A stretch of 64,000 nucleotides of DNA from Rhodococcus globerulus NBRC 14531 (GTDB lineage Bacteria > Actinomycetota > Actinomycetes > Mycobacteriales > Mycobacteriaceae). Position 1 is the stretch's first letter, and each line of letters begins with the position of its first letter. Shown here one piece after another: positions 62,946 through 64,000 of this stretch. A program made the position numbers and the translations under genes. The stretch covers positions 124,001-188,000 of the forward strand of contig NZ_BCWX01000005.1 of assembly GCF_001894805.1 (NCBI RefSeq), given 5' to 3'. The notes under the pieces were generated by a model. The model saw only the letters and a program-made list of their open reading frames with translations, was not told where the DNA came from and did not search any database.

Positions 62946-63123
62946 GTACTTCGAGCCCTCTCTTGCGATGCGCTGACTGGACGGAACAACCGCCGCAGCC
63001 AGTGCCACAGCAGCAGTTGAGCTGAATCCGAATCTGCTTTGCGCAGCAGAAGGGAAGCCCACCCAGCGAGCCGACATTTTGGTTAGGAACTGTTGATCAA
63101 AAGTTGAATCACAGAGTAGCTAG

Positions 63124-63147
63124 AAAACTGCTACCTGTATCAGTTTT
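63124..63147. promoter_or_regulatory. Inverted repeat AAAACTG-N10-CAGTTTT upstream of the Ig-repeat gene
   Basis: A perfect 7-10-7 palindrome about 180-200 bp before the start codon, in an AT-richer patch that also contains GTAGC/GCTAC. Candidate operator. Confidence 0.4.
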
Positions 63148-63224
63148 GGTAAGACGGACGTCCAATAGGGAGCAAAATGTTGCTGGCCACCGTCTTGGGT
63201 GAGCTAAGCAGGCCGAAATAGACA

Positions 63225-63264
63225 AGAGCGGAGCTGCAGATCATCAGACCTGCAGCCCCGCTCT
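63225..63264. terminator. Hairpin related to the 60019 terminator
   Basis: AGAGCGGAGCTGCAG pairs with CTGCAGCCCCGCTCT with one mismatch; the loop with ATCATCAGAC and the GCTGCAG core match the hairpin at 60019-60056. Lies upstream of the Ig-repeat gene and downstream of serS. Confidence 0.55.
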
Positions 63265-63315
63265 GCGCGAAACAACTACCCCCAAGCCGAACACACCTGG
63301 TCGGGCGGAAAAGCA

Positions 63316-63349
63316 GCCGAGGCCGCGACAAAATCGTCGCGGCCTCGGC
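63316..63349. terminator. Intrinsic terminator after serS
   Basis: GCCGAGGCCGCGAC, loop AAAATC, GTCGCGGCCTCGGC: a perfect 14-bp stem with TTTT on the plus side and GCTTTTCC on the minus side. It begins 19 bp beyond the serS stop. Confidence 0.85.
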
Positions 63350-63367
63350 TTTTCAGCTAGGAAGAAG

Positions 63368-64000
63368 TCAGCGCAACACATCCGTGCCGACAAACGGAAC
63401 CAGTGCTGCCGGCACGCGAACGGTGCCGTCGGCCTGCTGGTGGTTTTCGAGGATCGACACGATCCAGCGCGTCGTAGCCAGGGTGCCGTTGAGGGTGGCA
63501 GCTGTCTGCGGCTTGCCGTTCTCGTCGCGGTACCGAACACTCAACCGTCGCGCCTGGAAGGTCGTGCAGTTGGAGGTCGAGGTCAGTTCGCGGTACGCCT
63601 GCTGCGTCGGAACCCATGCCTCGCAGTCGAACTTACGGGCAGCCGAGGAACCAAGGTCTCCGCCGGCAACGTCGATGACGCGGTACGGAATCTCCATGGC
63701 GTCCAACATGTCCCGCTCCCAACGCAGGAGACGCTGATGCTCGGCGTCGGCGTCCTCCGGTCGGCAGTATGTGAACATTTCGACCTTGTCGAACTGGTGG
63801 ACGCGGATGATGCCGCGGGTGTCCTTGCCGTAGCTTCCCGCTTCACGGCGGAAGCACGAGGACCAACCGGCGTAGCGCTTCGGGCCTTCGTTCAGCTCGA
63901 GAATTTCACCCGAGTGGTAACCGGCCATCGGGACCTCGGAGGTGCCGACGAGGTAGAGGTCGTCTTCCTCGAGGTGGTAGATCTCATCGGAGTGAGCGCC
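63368..64000 (-). CDS. serS: Seryl-tRNA synthetase, C-terminal part (cut by window edge)
   Basis: The minus frame is open from base 64000 to the stop at 63368 (210 residues visible). Class II synthetase motif 2 is seen in [20 protein letters not shown] and, before it, [20 protein letters not shown]; motif 3 is in [38 protein letters not shown] is SerRS-specific. The enzyme charges tRNA-Ser. The N-terminal coiled-coil tRNA-binding arm lies beyond the window. A clear terminator follows. Confidence 0.96.
   Translation of the reverse strand, partial: GAHSDEIYHLEEDDLYLVGTSEVPMAGYHSGEILELNEGPKRYAGWSSCFRREAGSYGKDTRGIIRVHQFDKVEMFTYCRPEDADAEHQRLLRWERDMLDAMEIPYRVIDVAGGDLGSSAARKFDCEAWVPTQQAYRELTSTSNCTTFQARRLSVRYRDENGKPQTAATLNGTLATTRWIVSILENHQQADGTVRVPAALVPFVGTDVLR

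Overview
The window is high-GC actinobacterial DNA from a mycolic-acid-producing member of the Mycobacteriales. Gene content and order point to Rhodococcus, probably near R. erythropolis; the genus is inferred from synteny and protein resemblance, not from a search. Its core is the cell-wall locus that in Mycobacterium tuberculosis runs from about Rv3789 to Rv3818, which makes and joins arabinogalactan and mycolic acids.

Left part (1-10.2 kb): nucleotide-sugar and envelope genes. A truncated DegT-family aminotransferase diverges from an LpxA-like acyltransferase, followed by a YbhN-type membrane protein. Next come rmlB (minus strand) and rmlA-rmlC (plus strand) for dTDP-rhamnose, a secreted HtrA/PepA-like protease, a DUF222-HNH protein, an HSL-type esterase and a PIN-domain protein.

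Arabinan block (10.2-26 kb): gtrA, dprE1-dprE2 (decaprenylphosphoryl-arabinose synthesis), aftA, a TetR regulator, a small ANTAR-like membrane protein, an MspA-family porin, an unassigned GT-C-type membrane protein, and two tandem emb arabinosyltransferases. A DMT exporter with a divergent LysR regulator closes the block.

Mycolate and galactan block (28-48.8 kb, all minus strand): accD4, pks13 and fadD32 (mycolic acid condensation); a candidate 91-codon ORF; a Rv3802c-like cutinase-family hydrolase and a DUF732 lipoprotein; two mycolyltransferases, one carrying LGFP repeats; then aftB, ubiA, PAP2, glfT2 and glf with overlapping reading frames. Together these genes make the arabinose and galactofuranose donors, polymerise the arabinogalactan, make the mycolates and attach them to the wall.

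Right part (48.9-64 kb): a secreted lipoprotein, an acyl-CoA dehydrogenase/thiolase pair, and an APC amino-acid permease. Next is a deletion scar joining truncated 5' parts of a pucR regulator and an alpha/beta hydrolase, followed by a stand-alone DUF262-DUF1524 (GmrSD-like) candidate defence gene in an accessory-looking patch. Then come two tandem PlsC acyltransferases, a metallo-beta-lactamase/Rieske protein, a large secreted Ig-repeat protein with near-identical 285-bp DNA repeats, and the 3' part of serS.

Regulatory signals include TANNNT -10-like boxes 6-8 nt before the start codons of dprE1, aftA, tetR, both emb genes and lysR, suggesting leaderless transcripts. There are also several strong hairpin terminators, short tandem repeats beside envelope genes, and a GTCACA-rich leader upstream of the second mycolyltransferase. 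No tRNA, rRNA, CRISPR array or insertion sequence was recognised.
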